From: Chthonomonas sp035294165
GTDB lineage: Bacteria > Armatimonadota > Chthonomonadetes > Chthonomonadales > Chthonomonadaceae
Length of the DNA stretch: 64,000 bases
Assembly (NCBI RefSeq): GCF_035294165.1
Contig: NZ_DATGLN010000170.1
Span: 1 to 64,000 of the forward strand
Direction: 5' to 3'
Of the stretch, positions 45,501 to 54,065 are shown one piece after another. The notes below the pieces were generated by a model. The model searched no databases, was not told the origin of the DNA, and worked only from the letters and a program-made list of their open reading frames with translations. The stretch's first letter is position 1. Each line of letters begins with the position of its first letter. The position numbers and the translations under genes were made by a program.

Positions 45501-48500
45501 GGCAACTTCTATGGAGTGGGCCTCCAAGCTTATAACGATGGCAACGGCAATATCTTCTTGCCGCTTATATGGAATCCGCCTACAACTTCTGGTAGTGTAC
45601 GCTCTGCCGCCTCGGCGTTGATCAATAGCTACATTGTGGAGGGCGACGAGGGCGGACAGGTAACGGCATTTACAAATGGAACGGGAAATAACGGTTTAGT
45701 AAGTCCATTGCCGTCTGTTGAGCTGCGTGGCGGCGGGAACGACCAAAGCCTGGTGGATATTGATATTCGTGGCGTAGATTACTTCGCGCAGAACGTATGG
45801 AACACCTTCTGGCCGAATGGAACCACAGGAACCCCCTTTAGCGCGAACGCCCTTGTTGGCCAAGTGCCGGACGGTACCAATGGCCTCGCTGTAGACTGGG
45901 GCGACCATCTCTATGTGGCGGCATGGGGAGTCTACCATGCGGAGCCTCAGCAGCCTGGGTTGACGGCCTACGGCACCGCGCCGCCGCGCATAACGGTGAC
46001 GTTCCGCATTGATGTGCCGCGTGGCAACCGAACCATCACCGTTCAGGTGCCTGCCACCACCGCCAATGGGCAGCCTGCCGGTTGGCCTGGCGATGCCGGT
46101 GCCGGAAACCAGCAGTTTACTATCTGGGGTGATGACCCCAACAATCCGCCTCCTAACTCGCAGAACGGCGCTTCGGGTCTGCTTACCGGCCCCACACACT
46201 ATGTGTTTCCGTGGGTGGCAGTGGCCTCTATTCCGATTCAGCCGGATGCGAATAACCCGGTAGCCCCCGGCATATCCGGCTACCGGGTTTCGGCTCGCGC
46301 CCATATCGAGCAGAACGTTGTTTACAAAAACGGCAACCAAACTATCAACTACACGCCGGCTCGTTTCGATTCACCGCTCTTTTTCGGCGGACAACGGGAT
46401 GTAAACGGGGCCGACCATGGCTACATTTTAGGCAATTTAAGTCGTGCCTTACAAAGCTCTCCGAATAACATCGCGGCTCGTGGACGGCCACGACGCGTCT
46501 ACATTACAAACCCGTTGGCGCTTACCGTCGCCGGTACAAACCCGTCCGGTTCAGGAAGTGCCGACCAAACAGGCAGCAACATCTTCAACATCATTGGTTG
46601 GGCGCCGGCGGCGGATAATCCCAATATCACCATCAATAACATCGCCGAACTACTTGGCAACGGGGCACAGACCGGTTGGATAGGCAACTTCGGTGTAAAG
46701 TCGCTCTTTGCCCCACTTGATATGGCCGTAGATGGCAACAGCGTGCAGTATCGTGGCATAGATGCAAACGGGAACCGAGTTCCGGCGTTTTATGTGGAGG
46801 ATAGAAGCGCTTACCAGTTACTTACGGGGAGTCCGCTCAACATTATTGTGCAGATGCCCTCGCTAGTTTGGTGGGGCGGACCCAGCTCGGTGATGAACCC
46901 GCTGCCTTGGGAGCAGCTTCCCGGTGACGGCACAAGCACGCCGGATTACCCGGCCATTGCGGCTTCCAATGTCTCTATCGTAGGGCAAAACGGGGTGGAT
47001 GCTACCCGTGCTGCCTTGCCTTTGCCTGCTCCCGCATTGCCTAGTGGAGACAATAATGTGGCCGACCGCAACCCCACACCGGAACAGCTGAACCTTACGG
47101 TGAACGTGCCGAAGTATCAACCGGCCAATGTAAACCGCGGCATCGTGCAGACTGCCTTCGGGAATTTCGGCGACTCGTTTACGAATGAGGCAGGGCAGGT
47201 GCTCGGGGCGCTCGGTTCGCCGGTGCTCGGTCCCATCCGCACATTCAACGATGGACAGCCGCCGACCACGCCGGGAACAGGTACTTTCCCCGCTTTAGGC
47301 TACATCGCCCAGAGGGCACAGGTGGTTGTTCAGTTGCCAGGGCGGCCTTTGCGACCCGGGGTCTTTAATGGATACAATCGCGCAGAAATCGAGGAGGCGC
47401 GCCGCCAGTTCAACCTTGGCATGTGCGTGGCACCTTCGTTCCGCCTCCATGTGGAGGGCGCTGCACTCGATTTCGGCAACGTGCCGGCAGGCACGGGCTA
47501 CTCGCCGGTTAACAATAACGGTGTGCATAGCATTCCGTTTGCCCCAACGGGGACGGCACCTTATGCCAATACGGTCTCACCGTGGGACGACCCAAAGCAA
47601 TTCGGCGAGTTTTTCCAACCGTTCACCTTGATGAGCGACAGCAACGTGAACCTCGTGGATTTGCGCATCGCCACGCTGATCGGGCAGCCCGGCTCTACGT
47701 TCAGCGCTGCCTCCCTAGCCCCTGGCCTCGCACCTTCCACAGGGGCCGCCGTGGCGCAAGGGCTACAGAGCGATCAGGTTGACCAACTATTCTCCTCCTG
47801 GCTGCTTGCGCCCCCCTTCGGCTCTGCGAACAGCCCCATTCCCACGCCGGGAACGGGCAACATCGGGATCGTTTCCTCGTTTGACCATCCCTACAACAAC
47901 GGCCAGGCGAACCTGAGCGACATCCTGTTCTATCCGATCCCCAATCCGTTCTGGACGCCAACCAACGGACTGCAGCCCTATCCCACGCTGCACAAACCTC
48001 TGCCCGGAGATGCGCAGGGCACGGTGGCTACCATTCCCGATGTGCCGCATGGCTATGTGCCGAGCGGTAACGGTTTGAAACCTCAGCCGCCAAAGCTCGG
48101 CATCGCCGTCCCCCTCGGCACACCGGTGGGAACCTACGTAGGAACGGTGGTGCCCTATGAGGATGAGATGCCGTTACAGTGGCGGGAATGGCTGGCCACA
48201 TCGGGGAGTAACTATGGCAGTAGTGCGTTGGCCGGCAACGATGACGATATTTTGAATACTAATCCTGTAGGGCAAGCGCTGGAGGCCTACGCGAATCCGG
48301 ACATTCAGGTGAAGGTAACTGTGGTGCCGAACCGCCTTACAGGGGGAACCACGCAGGGCAGCTTGAGCCAGATAGATACGGTGAACTTTGCTGCGCCGAA
48401 CAACTTGGGCAAATCCAGCCCGAGCGCTACCTTGCCCACCGGTTTCAATATGCTGCCGGCAGCCGTTCTCTATCCCGCAAGCGATAATACCAGCGGCCTC

Positions 48501-50564
48501 TATCTCTACTGGGCCTCTAACTCGCTGCGCGGCAATACGGCTCCAGGCCCTACAAGCCCATCCGATATTCTCTACAGCTGGCTTACCATGCCCTACCTTA
48601 ATCTAGGCTCGTTGGGTGGGGTAGGATACATGAGTTTTGCTCAGTTCGGCCAACCGAATCAGCAGCAGTGGTGGAATCCCATGACACCTCTGCTGGATAT
48701 AACCAATACCGGATTACTGCAGACGTTCTTTCCTTCTACCGGTGACAACACGGTGCCCGGTACCCCGATACCGGGTACGGTGCAGTTTGCCAGCCCCGCC
48801 ATAGCGACAGCGAACGATGTGGATGCCAACGGCAACATTACCGTGGGGCCGCCTAGCGACAACGAAGCCTATCTCTTCTTTGCAGGCCAGGTACAAAAAC
48901 AGACGGCGCCAAACCAGGAGGTTACCGAAATGCGGTTCTTCTGGCAGCCCTTGAGCACAACCTATCCCTACGTACCACAGGGAACACCGAACTTTGTGCC
49001 CGGAAATCCCTATGTGCCAAAGTACGACCCTGCCCCACTGCTGGTAAAGCTGGCTGCCGATAGCGGACGAAACGTTCCTGCTCAGAAGCTCCTCTATCTG
49101 TTCTACTCGGTTGGGCGCCAAGACCATACACAAATCTACTACAACTTTAACCTAAGCACCAGTCTGAACGGCTCCATCTCGCAAGCGGGTTGGCAACCGG
49201 ATGGGATTCTGTTGCCCACGCCTATCACCTTAGGGCAACAGAGCCATCCGTCGGCTATCTATCGGCGCGTCTATGCGCAAAATCCGTTCAATACAAGTTC
49301 GGATGTGCGCGTCTTCGATGCCATAGACCTCTACTTTACCGGTGTGTTGCCAGGTCGCGGCGATCATGCCGAGACGCTCATGATCCGGTACGGAATATAT
49401 CGTGGGGAGAACTTAGGCCCGAATGCTCCGGCTATGGTGCCCGGCCAGCTCTTCGTGTTGCCGCTGCCTCCGGTAACGGATGAAACACTGACCCGAGCGG
49501 GGGCTACAAACCATTTCGTCTCACGCGATGTGGGTTGGTATATCGGCTACAACAATCAGCAGCCGTTTAGCAACGTCCAGCCCTACATTTCCCTGGAACG
49601 GATTGACCAAAACGGCAATGTGCTTCAGTTGTTGGCGGGCCCAGGCACCTTTGATCCCGCTTCGCAAACAATCACCTATAATTCAGCCCTCGGTGGACGT
49701 ATCGTCGTTGACCCACAGTCTGGCATTGTACGCTTCCCGGATGTTCCTCCGAAAAGTACCGATATTGTTCGGGTAAGCTACATTCCACAGGTCATGCGGC
49801 TGAACACCAGCCGAGACGATAGCAACCTGGTTGTTGCCGGCGGTTATGGGAATATCCCAACCAACCCGCTGCCGCCGGCCTTCCAAGCGCATCCTGCGGT
49901 GGATACGGTGGGCATCAACACCGCGCCGGAGGTGCTGCTGGATCGCAGCCCCAACCCACGCCAACTGCTTACTAATCCAACCGTTGTGTTCGATTCTAAG
50001 GGGAACCCGCTAGGAGCCAATGGGCCGGCCATGCTTACGGATAGGCTGTGGCTGTTCTACCATAAAACAGACGTCACGGGCAAAACGAAGTCGGCCGTCT
50101 ACTTCAAGACGATGCGCCTGATGATCAAGCTGCCCTACCCGGTAGCAGTCGCCAAAAACAACAATGGAGTTACCCAGATAGTAGGTCTTACGGTAACAGG
50201 GGCTAGAGGGCCTTATGAGGTAGACTGGCAGCGTGGACGTATCTACTTCACCGAAGCGGATGAGGGCAACCAGGTACAGGTGGCCTATACCTACTACAAT
50301 CCGGCTACCAACACCACGGCAAACTCCGGCACGCTAACCTATCAGGTCGCCTGGGGAGATGAGATGAGCGACACCCTCGGCAACGATGTTTACGAGGCGC
50401 CGTTGCCGGTAAATGGGGCTGTTAACGAAGGGCAGATCGCCGTGTTAAAAGACCCGTTGATGAACCGGCTTTGGGTGTTCTGGGCAAGTACCCGCGCCGG
50501 CACAACCGACCTCTACATGGCCGCTCTCGCGCCCAAATTTTATCCAGACCTGGTGGGGCAGTAA
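42507..50564 (+). CDS. Giant secreted beta-propeller protein (2685 residues)
   Basis: It starts 7 bp after the preceding stop (ATG 42507; ATG 42522 is also possible) with a signal peptide (SALSFGIISLCGLLLALAAM, cleavage near AHA-Q). From about residue 500 to 1065 I count seven PQQ-like blades, each ending in a strand such as LGHIYALDPVG, HGRVYAFDAGG, DGHVYAILAHH, GGRVYALPEA, DGTVDGIQVDG, TGNFYGVGLQ or GGQVTAFTNG. This is enough for a closed propeller. Near residue 1650 LDFGNVPAGTGYSPV resembles an ASPM/SPD-2/Hydin-type domain. The C-terminus has two copies of a short beta module: PQSGIVRFP with VRVSYIPQ, and WQRGRIYFT with VQVAYTYY. No membrane anchor or sorting signal is evident. It is the last gene of the pil-associated run. 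Confidence 0.88.
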   Translation: MREREMRHKSALSFGIISLCGLLLALAAMGAHAQFAFTNDDWTLDRGALTLDANNNGLALRQGYNNFTDLANQPFHGLPRWVWPTGVDLLGAQNGGSNQTSGVSALNPIIVDNPPGFPGNKEIFDPNVTQNALSVWNTNVFTVPPIAQRVPQAGFSFGTDPTDPNNFDYGIATPQPVTITYTGSNGSTVTATTDQLTQLPYVPPQLYAAVNNALNNAQPVAQWTMGNPILPTALQGVTLNYTVSIWSPGDGTLDANDVPHPDLKHAFVRVSWFHTVNGNTINNTGTPGGGGVYDVVNSRIYMIDLSGGPGWRVIGPYAASSTTSVTPAVFPYNSNDPTSQIVVTLYVLTPDNPNDTSLYLHPPYVTADAVEFVPLGIANTGNNGGAIAQSPLGPISAQGRILAPVVGSNKVVTNPNDPEFGKTVYYVAREEAIANTPPTSPVDPTQTPLTPGNDAYTTFTVPVFYCLNNEDGIQIVNGQPQELPSKTRVRWRYVALPDAGTGTCTASPLLANVRCRDGKVRPMVYFVTTAAGGALGHIYALDPVGNNPFGPDPGDLSTRTTTAYWVYPSVRPLLGTANEPPNAPAQWEDPNFSLPANTGAYSRTGYPAFSFGPDQPTDSGGHLIYDGDIIPNPNTTAAATTPYIVRNDTLLTMTGMTWTPTLVDDPDNPNGPQLLIVTAQGSDSGHGRVYAFDAGGRGDFGTINVNNQQLAVAGTTQRIWTWPRFGADTFHRVNTPSATGGFNMADNFSDEPQIGFLAGSPMYDPNYAGGTAEKPLVVGASDGHVYAILAHHDTVPNVNGTQVTYDNTKRLYWTYPSTAGPGLGAAPSTVAFYQPTGSNNRYLVFTCDTPDGGGRVYALPEATPNGQTVPFTNQLTWVFPPTPDPPNPDPNNPNGTAPFVPGFGGNAPVPVNSGLLPQGTLPSDVIYVVQSDGTVDGIQVDGNGLNPKLYATNIPQSGFVFSSPIIAQLQADPSEGLLDGTTLSYNVPYPCLVYSDDTGNFYGVGLQAYNDGNGNIFLPLIWNPPTTSGSVRSAASALINSYIVEGDEGGQVTAFTNGTGNNGLVSPLPSVELRGGGNDQSLVDIDIRGVDYFAQNVWNTFWPNGTTGTPFSANALVGQVPDGTNGLAVDWGDHLYVAAWGVYHAEPQQPGLTAYGTAPPRITVTFRIDVPRGNRTITVQVPATTANGQPAGWPGDAGAGNQQFTIWGDDPNNPPPNSQNGASGLLTGPTHYVFPWVAVASIPIQPDANNPVAPGISGYRVSARAHIEQNVVYKNGNQTINYTPARFDSPLFFGGQRDVNGADHGYILGNLSRALQSSPNNIAARGRPRRVYITNPLALTVAGTNPSGSGSADQTGSNIFNIIGWAPAADNPNITINNIAELLGNGAQTGWIGNFGVKSLFAPLDMAVDGNSVQYRGIDANGNRVPAFYVEDRSAYQLLTGSPLNIIVQMPSLVWWGGPSSVMNPLPWEQLPGDGTSTPDYPAIAASNVSIVGQNGVDATRAALPLPAPALPSGDNNVADRNPTPEQLNLTVNVPKYQPANVNRGIVQTAFGNFGDSFTNEAGQVLGALGSPVLGPIRTFNDGQPPTTPGTGTFPALGYIAQRAQVVVQLPGRPLRPGVFNGYNRAEIEEARRQFNLGMCVAPSFRLHVEGAALDFGNVPAGTGYSPVNNNGVHSIPFAPTGTAPYANTVSPWDDPKQFGEFFQPFTLMSDSNVNLVDLRIATLIGQPGSTFSAASLAPGLAPSTGAAVAQGLQSDQVDQLFSSWLLAPPFGSANSPIPTPGTGNIGIVSSFDHPYNNGQANLSDILFYPIPNPFWTPTNGLQPYPTLHKPLPGDAQGTVATIPDVPHGYVPSGNGLKPQPPKLGIAVPLGTPVGTYVGTVVPYEDEMPLQWREWLATSGSNYGSSALAGNDDDILNTNPVGQALEAYANPDIQVKVTVVPNRLTGGTTQGSLSQIDTVNFAAPNNLGKSSPSATLPTGFNMLPAAVLYPASDNTSGLYLYWASNSLRGNTAPGPTSPSDILYSWLTMPYLNLGSLGGVGYMSFAQFGQPNQQQWWNPMTPLLDITNTGLLQTFFPSTGDNTVPGTPIPGTVQFASPAIATANDVDANGNITVGPPSDNEAYLFFAGQVQKQTAPNQEVTEMRFFWQPLSTTYPYVPQGTPNFVPGNPYVPKYDPAPLLVKLAADSGRNVPAQKLLYLFYSVGRQDHTQIYYNFNLSTSLNGSISQAGWQPDGILLPTPITLGQQSHPSAIYRRVYAQNPFNTSSDVRVFDAIDLYFTGVLPGRGDHAETLMIRYGIYRGENLGPNAPAMVPGQLFVLPLPPVTDETLTRAGATNHFVSRDVGWYIGYNNQQPFSNVQPYISLERIDQNGNVLQLLAGPGTFDPASQTITYNSALGGRIVVDPQSGIVRFPDVPPKSTDIVRVSYIPQVMRLNTSRDDSNLVVAGGYGNIPTNPLPPAFQAHPAVDTVGINTAPEVLLDRSPNPRQLLTNPTVVFDSKGNPLGANGPAMLTDRLWLFYHKTDVTGKTKSAVYFKTMRLMIKLPYPVAVAKNNNGVTQIVGLTVTGARGPYEVDWQRGRIYFTEADEGNQVQVAYTYYNPATNTTANSGTLTYQVAWGDEMSDTLGNDVYEAPLPVNGAVNEGQIAVLKDPLMNRLWVFWASTRAGTTDLYMAALAPKFYPDLVGQ

Positions 50565-50585
50565 ACAGTTCCGCTTCGTGTATTG

Positions 50586-50608
50586 GGGGTAGGCCTTGTG
50601 CCTACCCC
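50586..50608 (+). terminator. Hairpin after the giant protein gene
   Basis: A perfect 9-bp stem (50586-50594 with 50600-50608) with a 5-nt loop lies 21 bp after the stop. It has no T tract. It probably ends the long operon and marks the border of a repeat block, like the hairpin at 29031. Confidence 0.5.
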
Positions 50609-50624
50609 TGCGGACTTTTGGCTC

Positions 50625-51120
50625 TACAAGCCCCCACCCCCCCGCCCCTCCCCCAACTTGGGAGAGGGGAGACCAACAAGCTAACTTGCGGTTTTCTTTG
50701 CTAAGCTTCCCTGTGGAAACTAAACGCTATAGTCCCCTTTCTCCCGAATCGGGGGAAAGGCCGGGATAGGGGGCGAGCAAAGTCGGCTTGCTCTACAAAC
50801 TGTCTCTAAAGCCGTGAGATTGTCAGCCTCTGCAGCCCCCACCCCTGCCCTTCAGAACTGGTGGGAATGGAAACTTAAGATTTCTCGCCTTCGGCTCGAA
50901 ATGACAGGCACCTCCGGCTCGAAATGACAGACGTCTATCACACGAGAAATGGCAGGCGTACCACACTTCGAGTCCAACGTTCTCGCCTTCAGTGGGAATG
51001 AAATGAGAAGACCTCTCAGCTTTGCTTCGAGGTGACATGGGATGCCGACGCTCTCCCCCTACAGGGGGAGGGGAGACCTGCAAGTTAAACAGAGGTTTCC
51101 TCGGAGAGGTGAGCGTTATC
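50625..51120 (-). repeat. Composite intergenic palindromic repeat, copy 2 (inverted orientation)
   Basis: The gap between two convergent genes carries the same boxes as copy 1 in reverse complement. These are GGGAGAGGGGAGACC near 50660, the CTCCCGAATCGGGGGAAAGG box near 50740, GCCGTGAGATTGTCAGCC near 50810, and CTTAAGATTTCTCGCCTTC followed by GGCTCGAAATGACAG near 50875-50905. Partial duplicates of the last box continue to about 51010. No credible coding frame is present. Confidence 0.8.
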
Positions 51121-51148
51121 GGGTGCTAGCAGGCCGCAGTCCAGCATT

Positions 51149-52282
51149 CTAAGCCGAAGGTTTCGTCGCCAAAATAAGGGGCGAGGGCGCAGGGACTTCC
51201 AAAGGCCTCACATGCTCAAAGCCGGCCTCTTCAAGCCAACGCCTGATCTCGTTAAAAGAGTAGGTATCGCCTTGCTCGGTATGCACAAGCATATTAACGG
51301 CAAAAATGAGCGAATGGGGAGGGCCGGTTCGCTCTTCATTCACGAGAAATTCAGCGATAGCGATCGTTCCTCCTGGCGCTAACGCCTGATAGGTCTTTGC
51401 AAGCAGTTCGCGACTGCGTATCTCACCCTCACTATGCAAAATATGTCCAAGAATAGCCACCTGGTAATCTTTGCCAAAATCGGCTGTATGCATATCTCCC
51501 GCCACCAGTCGAAAACGATCGGTAAGCCCAAAGCGCGAAAGCATGCGACGTGTCACGTTCAAAACTGCCGGTAGGTCTATCACCGTAGCCCGTACCTGGG
51601 GCGACTTCATGGCAATGCAGATGCTCCACACACCCGACCCGGCAGCAATATCGAGCACAGAGTAGGGAGCATTGAGTTGCGCAAGGCATAACGACTCGGC
51701 GAGCGCATTCGCGGCGCCGTAGTTGAGTGGAAAGAGCGCTTCAACAAACCTTTCAAAAAAGGCGGCACCATCCTCGGCCTGATCAACATGCAGCGCGGGT
51801 TTTCCGCTCCGTACAATCTCGGCCAACCCCAGCCAGTTGGGAATAACTTGTTCGCAAATATGGCAAAAAAGCTCTCCATAGTAGTGTGGGCTTTTGCGCA
51901 CAAGAAAGGTAGTACTTTCTGAGGTTAACAGATAATGGCCTTCTGTATCTTTGGCCAACAGGCCCAAGCCGACCAGAGCGTTTAAAAGTGCTTTCAGTCC
52001 ACGAAATGAAGCACCTGTTTTAGCGTGGAGCTGGTCAATGGTCAGCGGGCCTGATGCCAGCTCCTCAAATATATTATTATGAATTCCAGCATGGATAATT
52101 ATGGGAGCAGCATGCCCCCACATAAGTTGAAGAATTCGTTCGGGGCTAACAGGTTGGGGCGTTCCAGAAACCATAGCTTGCAAACCCTCATTTACTCTAT
52201 GAAAAATTTTACTTTGGGAGTTTACCTGCACCGTACTCTGAGAGTCAAGGGAGGCATTACGGACTCGGGGTAAACTAGGCAT
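51149..52282 (-). CDS. SAM-dependent O-methyltransferase (plant-type family 2 fold)
   Basis: This 377-residue protein has an N-terminal winged-helix dimerisation domain (about 45-125; FEELASGPLTIDQLHAKTG, LKALLNALVGLGLLAKD). A Rossmann-type methyltransferase domain of the PF00891 family follows. Its SAM motif is SVLDIAAGSGVWSICIA, then ATVIDLPAVLNVTRRML, FRLVAGDMHTADFG and AILGHILHSEGEIRSRELL. Relatives methylate hydroxyl groups of small molecules such as carotenoids, bacteriochlorophyll, polyketides and tetracenomycin. The substrate cannot be read from sequence, and no biosynthetic neighbours are present. The ATG at 52282 has only a weak GAGAG ribosome binding site. It is divergent from the next gene, with 38 bp between the start codons. 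Confidence 0.88.
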   Translation of the reverse strand: MPSLPRVRNASLDSQSTVQVNSQSKIFHRVNEGLQAMVSGTPQPVSPERILQLMWGHAAPIIIHAGIHNNIFEELASGPLTIDQLHAKTGASFRGLKALLNALVGLGLLAKDTEGHYLLTSESTTFLVRKSPHYYGELFCHICEQVIPNWLGLAEIVRSGKPALHVDQAEDGAAFFERFVEALFPLNYGAANALAESLCLAQLNAPYSVLDIAAGSGVWSICIAMKSPQVRATVIDLPAVLNVTRRMLSRFGLTDRFRLVAGDMHTADFGKDYQVAILGHILHSEGEIRSRELLAKTYQALAPGGTIAIAEFLVNEERTGPPHSLIFAVNMLVHTEQGDTYSFNEIRRWLEEAGFEHVRPLEVPAPSPLILATKPSA

Positions 52283-52320
52283 ATGCTCTCAAAATAGAAG
52301 GAGTGTAACAGGAATTGTAG

Positions 52321-53436
52321 ATGAAATACGGGCATCTTCTGTTTTGGCTTATCTGTTTACCTATGTTCGCCATGGGAGAGGGGACATGGCAAACTTCTGC
52401 TCCCAATACCGCTGTTTCCAAATGGCAGCGAAAGGCTTTAATAGCCTGCTTGGTGCCTATGGCAAAAGCCATTAGGGCACAGCAGAGATCGGATGGTGCC
52501 ATTGTTATGGGTGATCGGGCCCCCTATCGCCTCTCGCCCTACGTCGCGAACTACGCGGCTCTCGGGTTGCTCGGTGCCTACCAGATAACCCACGACCCTA
52601 GCTTGCTTCAGGCCGTGAAGCGATGGCAGGAGTGGTATTTAGCTCACTTGAATGTGGATGGAACGATCTATGATTATTCGGGTGATGTGGGCGCTTGGCA
52701 ACCCACCAACGATTATGACTCCACCGATGCCTATGCCGCCACCTTCATGCGGTTAGTCTGGAGGTATGCCCAAGTCGCTAAAGACCCTTTGTGGGTTCGG
52801 CACCTGCTAACCGAGTTACCAAAACTTGCCAATGCAATTCGTCTAACTCTGCAAGGTGACGGGCTAACCACGGCTAAACCGAACTATCCTGCTATGTATA
52901 CCATGGATAACGTTGAGGTCTATCAAGGATGGGTTGCGTCGGCGCAACTGGCGCAAAAAATGCATCGTGCCGATCTCGCCCACATCTATGGGAGGTTGGC
53001 AAAAGCAACCCTCCATGCTATTGATACACTGCTATGGGTACACGATAACCGAGGAGGGGGCCATTTTCTTATCGGCATTCAGCCCAATGGGGCAAGCATT
53101 GAGGTTAAACAGCCGATGGTGTGGTATCCCGATCAGGTGGCTCAGCTTATGGCAATCGCGTGGCTGCCCAAGTCGAGCAGAACGTGTGGCCTCTACTCTG
53201 CATTGTGTAGGGGGGAGTTGAAGCTGCCCTCCATCATTATAACGGAAGATGAGCTAAGCTATGTGGTATGGTGGGCTTTGGCTGCAGAGACTGTAGGCGA
53301 TAGGCCAACGCTATCGCGTATCCTGCAATTGCTGATCGCCGTCCCAAAAACCCTGCCCACCGTGATGGATGTGGGATTAGAGGGGCATGTTTGCACCATT
53401 CTTGCCCATGCGTGCGAGCAAGGCGACCGCCTATAG
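52321..53436 (+). CDS. Secreted protein, probable alpha/alpha-barrel (six-hairpin glycosidase-like)
   Basis: This 371-residue protein has a signal peptide (YGHLLFWLICLPMFAMG) and AGGAA 6 nt before the ATG. The body is regularly helical with aromatic- and Asp-rich loops, as in six-hairpin glycosidases and lyases: YVANYAALGLLGAYQIT, DGTIYDYSGDVGAW, NDYDSTDAYAATFMRLVWRY, MDNVEVYQGWVASAQLAQKM, VWYPDQVAQLMAIAWLP. Candidate acidic residues lie in DYDSTDAYA and MDNVEVYQG. I cannot name a GH family. It may act on oligosaccharides in the periplasm or outside. It is transcribed divergently from the methyltransferase and ends at a repeat block. Confidence 0.7.
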   Translation: MKYGHLLFWLICLPMFAMGEGTWQTSAPNTAVSKWQRKALIACLVPMAKAIRAQQRSDGAIVMGDRAPYRLSPYVANYAALGLLGAYQITHDPSLLQAVKRWQEWYLAHLNVDGTIYDYSGDVGAWQPTNDYDSTDAYAATFMRLVWRYAQVAKDPLWVRHLLTELPKLANAIRLTLQGDGLTTAKPNYPAMYTMDNVEVYQGWVASAQLAQKMHRADLAHIYGRLAKATLHAIDTLLWVHDNRGGGHFLIGIQPNGASIEVKQPMVWYPDQVAQLMAIAWLPKSSRTCGLYSALCRGELKLPSIIITEDELSYVVWWALAAETVGDRPTLSRILQLLIAVPKTLPTVMDVGLEGHVCTILAHACEQGDRL

Positions 53437-53439
53437 GGG

Positions 53440-53800
53440 TGGGGGTGGGGCTGCAGAGGGTACCCTTGTGGGGTGGGGCGTCGGCCTTGAGGCGCCTATC
53501 GCTAGGTCTCCCTCCCCCTGTAGGGGGAGGGGAGGGCTTGCGGGGCTGAAGTCGAGATGAACTCCTGTCATTTCGAACCGAAGGCGAGAAATCTTGAGTT
53601 TCAATTTCTACCAGTTCCGAGGGGGTAGGGAGTGGGGCAGTAGAAACCGCCAATCTCACGGCTCTAGAGACAGTTTTGCAAAGCAAGCTTACCTCGCCCG
53701 CCCCCTATCCCGGCCTTTCCCCCGATTCGGGAGAAAGGGGGCTAGTAAGTCGGTTTCCGAAAGGAAGGATATGAAAGGAAACCGAGAGCTAGTTTACTGG
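53440..53800 (+). repeat. Composite intergenic palindromic repeat, copy 3 (direct orientation)
   Basis: This block has the same box order as 29505-29780. A CTCCCCCTGTAGGGGGAGGG palindrome lies near 53510. A TGTCATTTCGAACCGAAGGC box is near 53567, AATCTCACGGCTCTAGAG near 53651, CCTATCCCGGCC then CCCCGATTCGGGAGAAAGG near 53705-53735, and GTTTCCGAAAGGAA paired with GGAAACCG near 53750-53780. It lies between two convergent genes, and its end supplies the stop codon and last codons of the small gene on the - strand. Confidence 0.8.
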
Positions 53801-54054
53801 TCTCCTTGAGGCGAATCGGGAGCGCTGGCACGAACTAAAGTATTCGCCTCGGTCTCCGCCACGGTCTGTAACTTGATAAGACGAATGCCCGTGGTGGGCA
53901 CAAGGAGGTGCTCGCCATTTGTTTTTACCAACTCCACCCAATGGGCATCCAGATAGGTAAGCGTACCGCTATCGGAATAGTTAGTATGGTAGTAAATAGT
54001 TACTACACTATTCAGATGCCGCTGTAGAGGATGCGATAGATTAGGGTTTTGCAT
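53794..54054 (-). CDS. Small Sm-like (LSM/Hfq-fold-like) protein of unknown function
   Basis: This 86-residue protein starts at the ATG complementary to 54052-54054, preceded by AAAGGA at ideal spacing; the longer frame from 54090 overlaps the upstream gene. Residues 6-60 (HPLQRHLNSVVTIYYHTNYS, DSGTLTYLDAHWVELVK, TNGEHLLVPTTGIRLIKLQ) alternate strands in the way of Sm-like or YxxL-type small beta-barrels. The central pattern G-T-L-x-x-x-D-x-x-W-V-E-L is typical for such folds. The assignment is a structural guess. It lies 11 bp after the creatininase-like gene and is presumably its operon partner. The C-terminal six codons and stop fall in the edge of a repeat element. Confidence 0.6.
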   Translation of the reverse strand: MQNPNLSHPLQRHLNSVVTIYYHTNYSDSGTLTYLDAHWVELVKTNGEHLLVPTTGIRLIKLQTVAETEANTLVRASAPDSPQGDQ

Positions 54055-54065
54055 GGATGTTCCTT

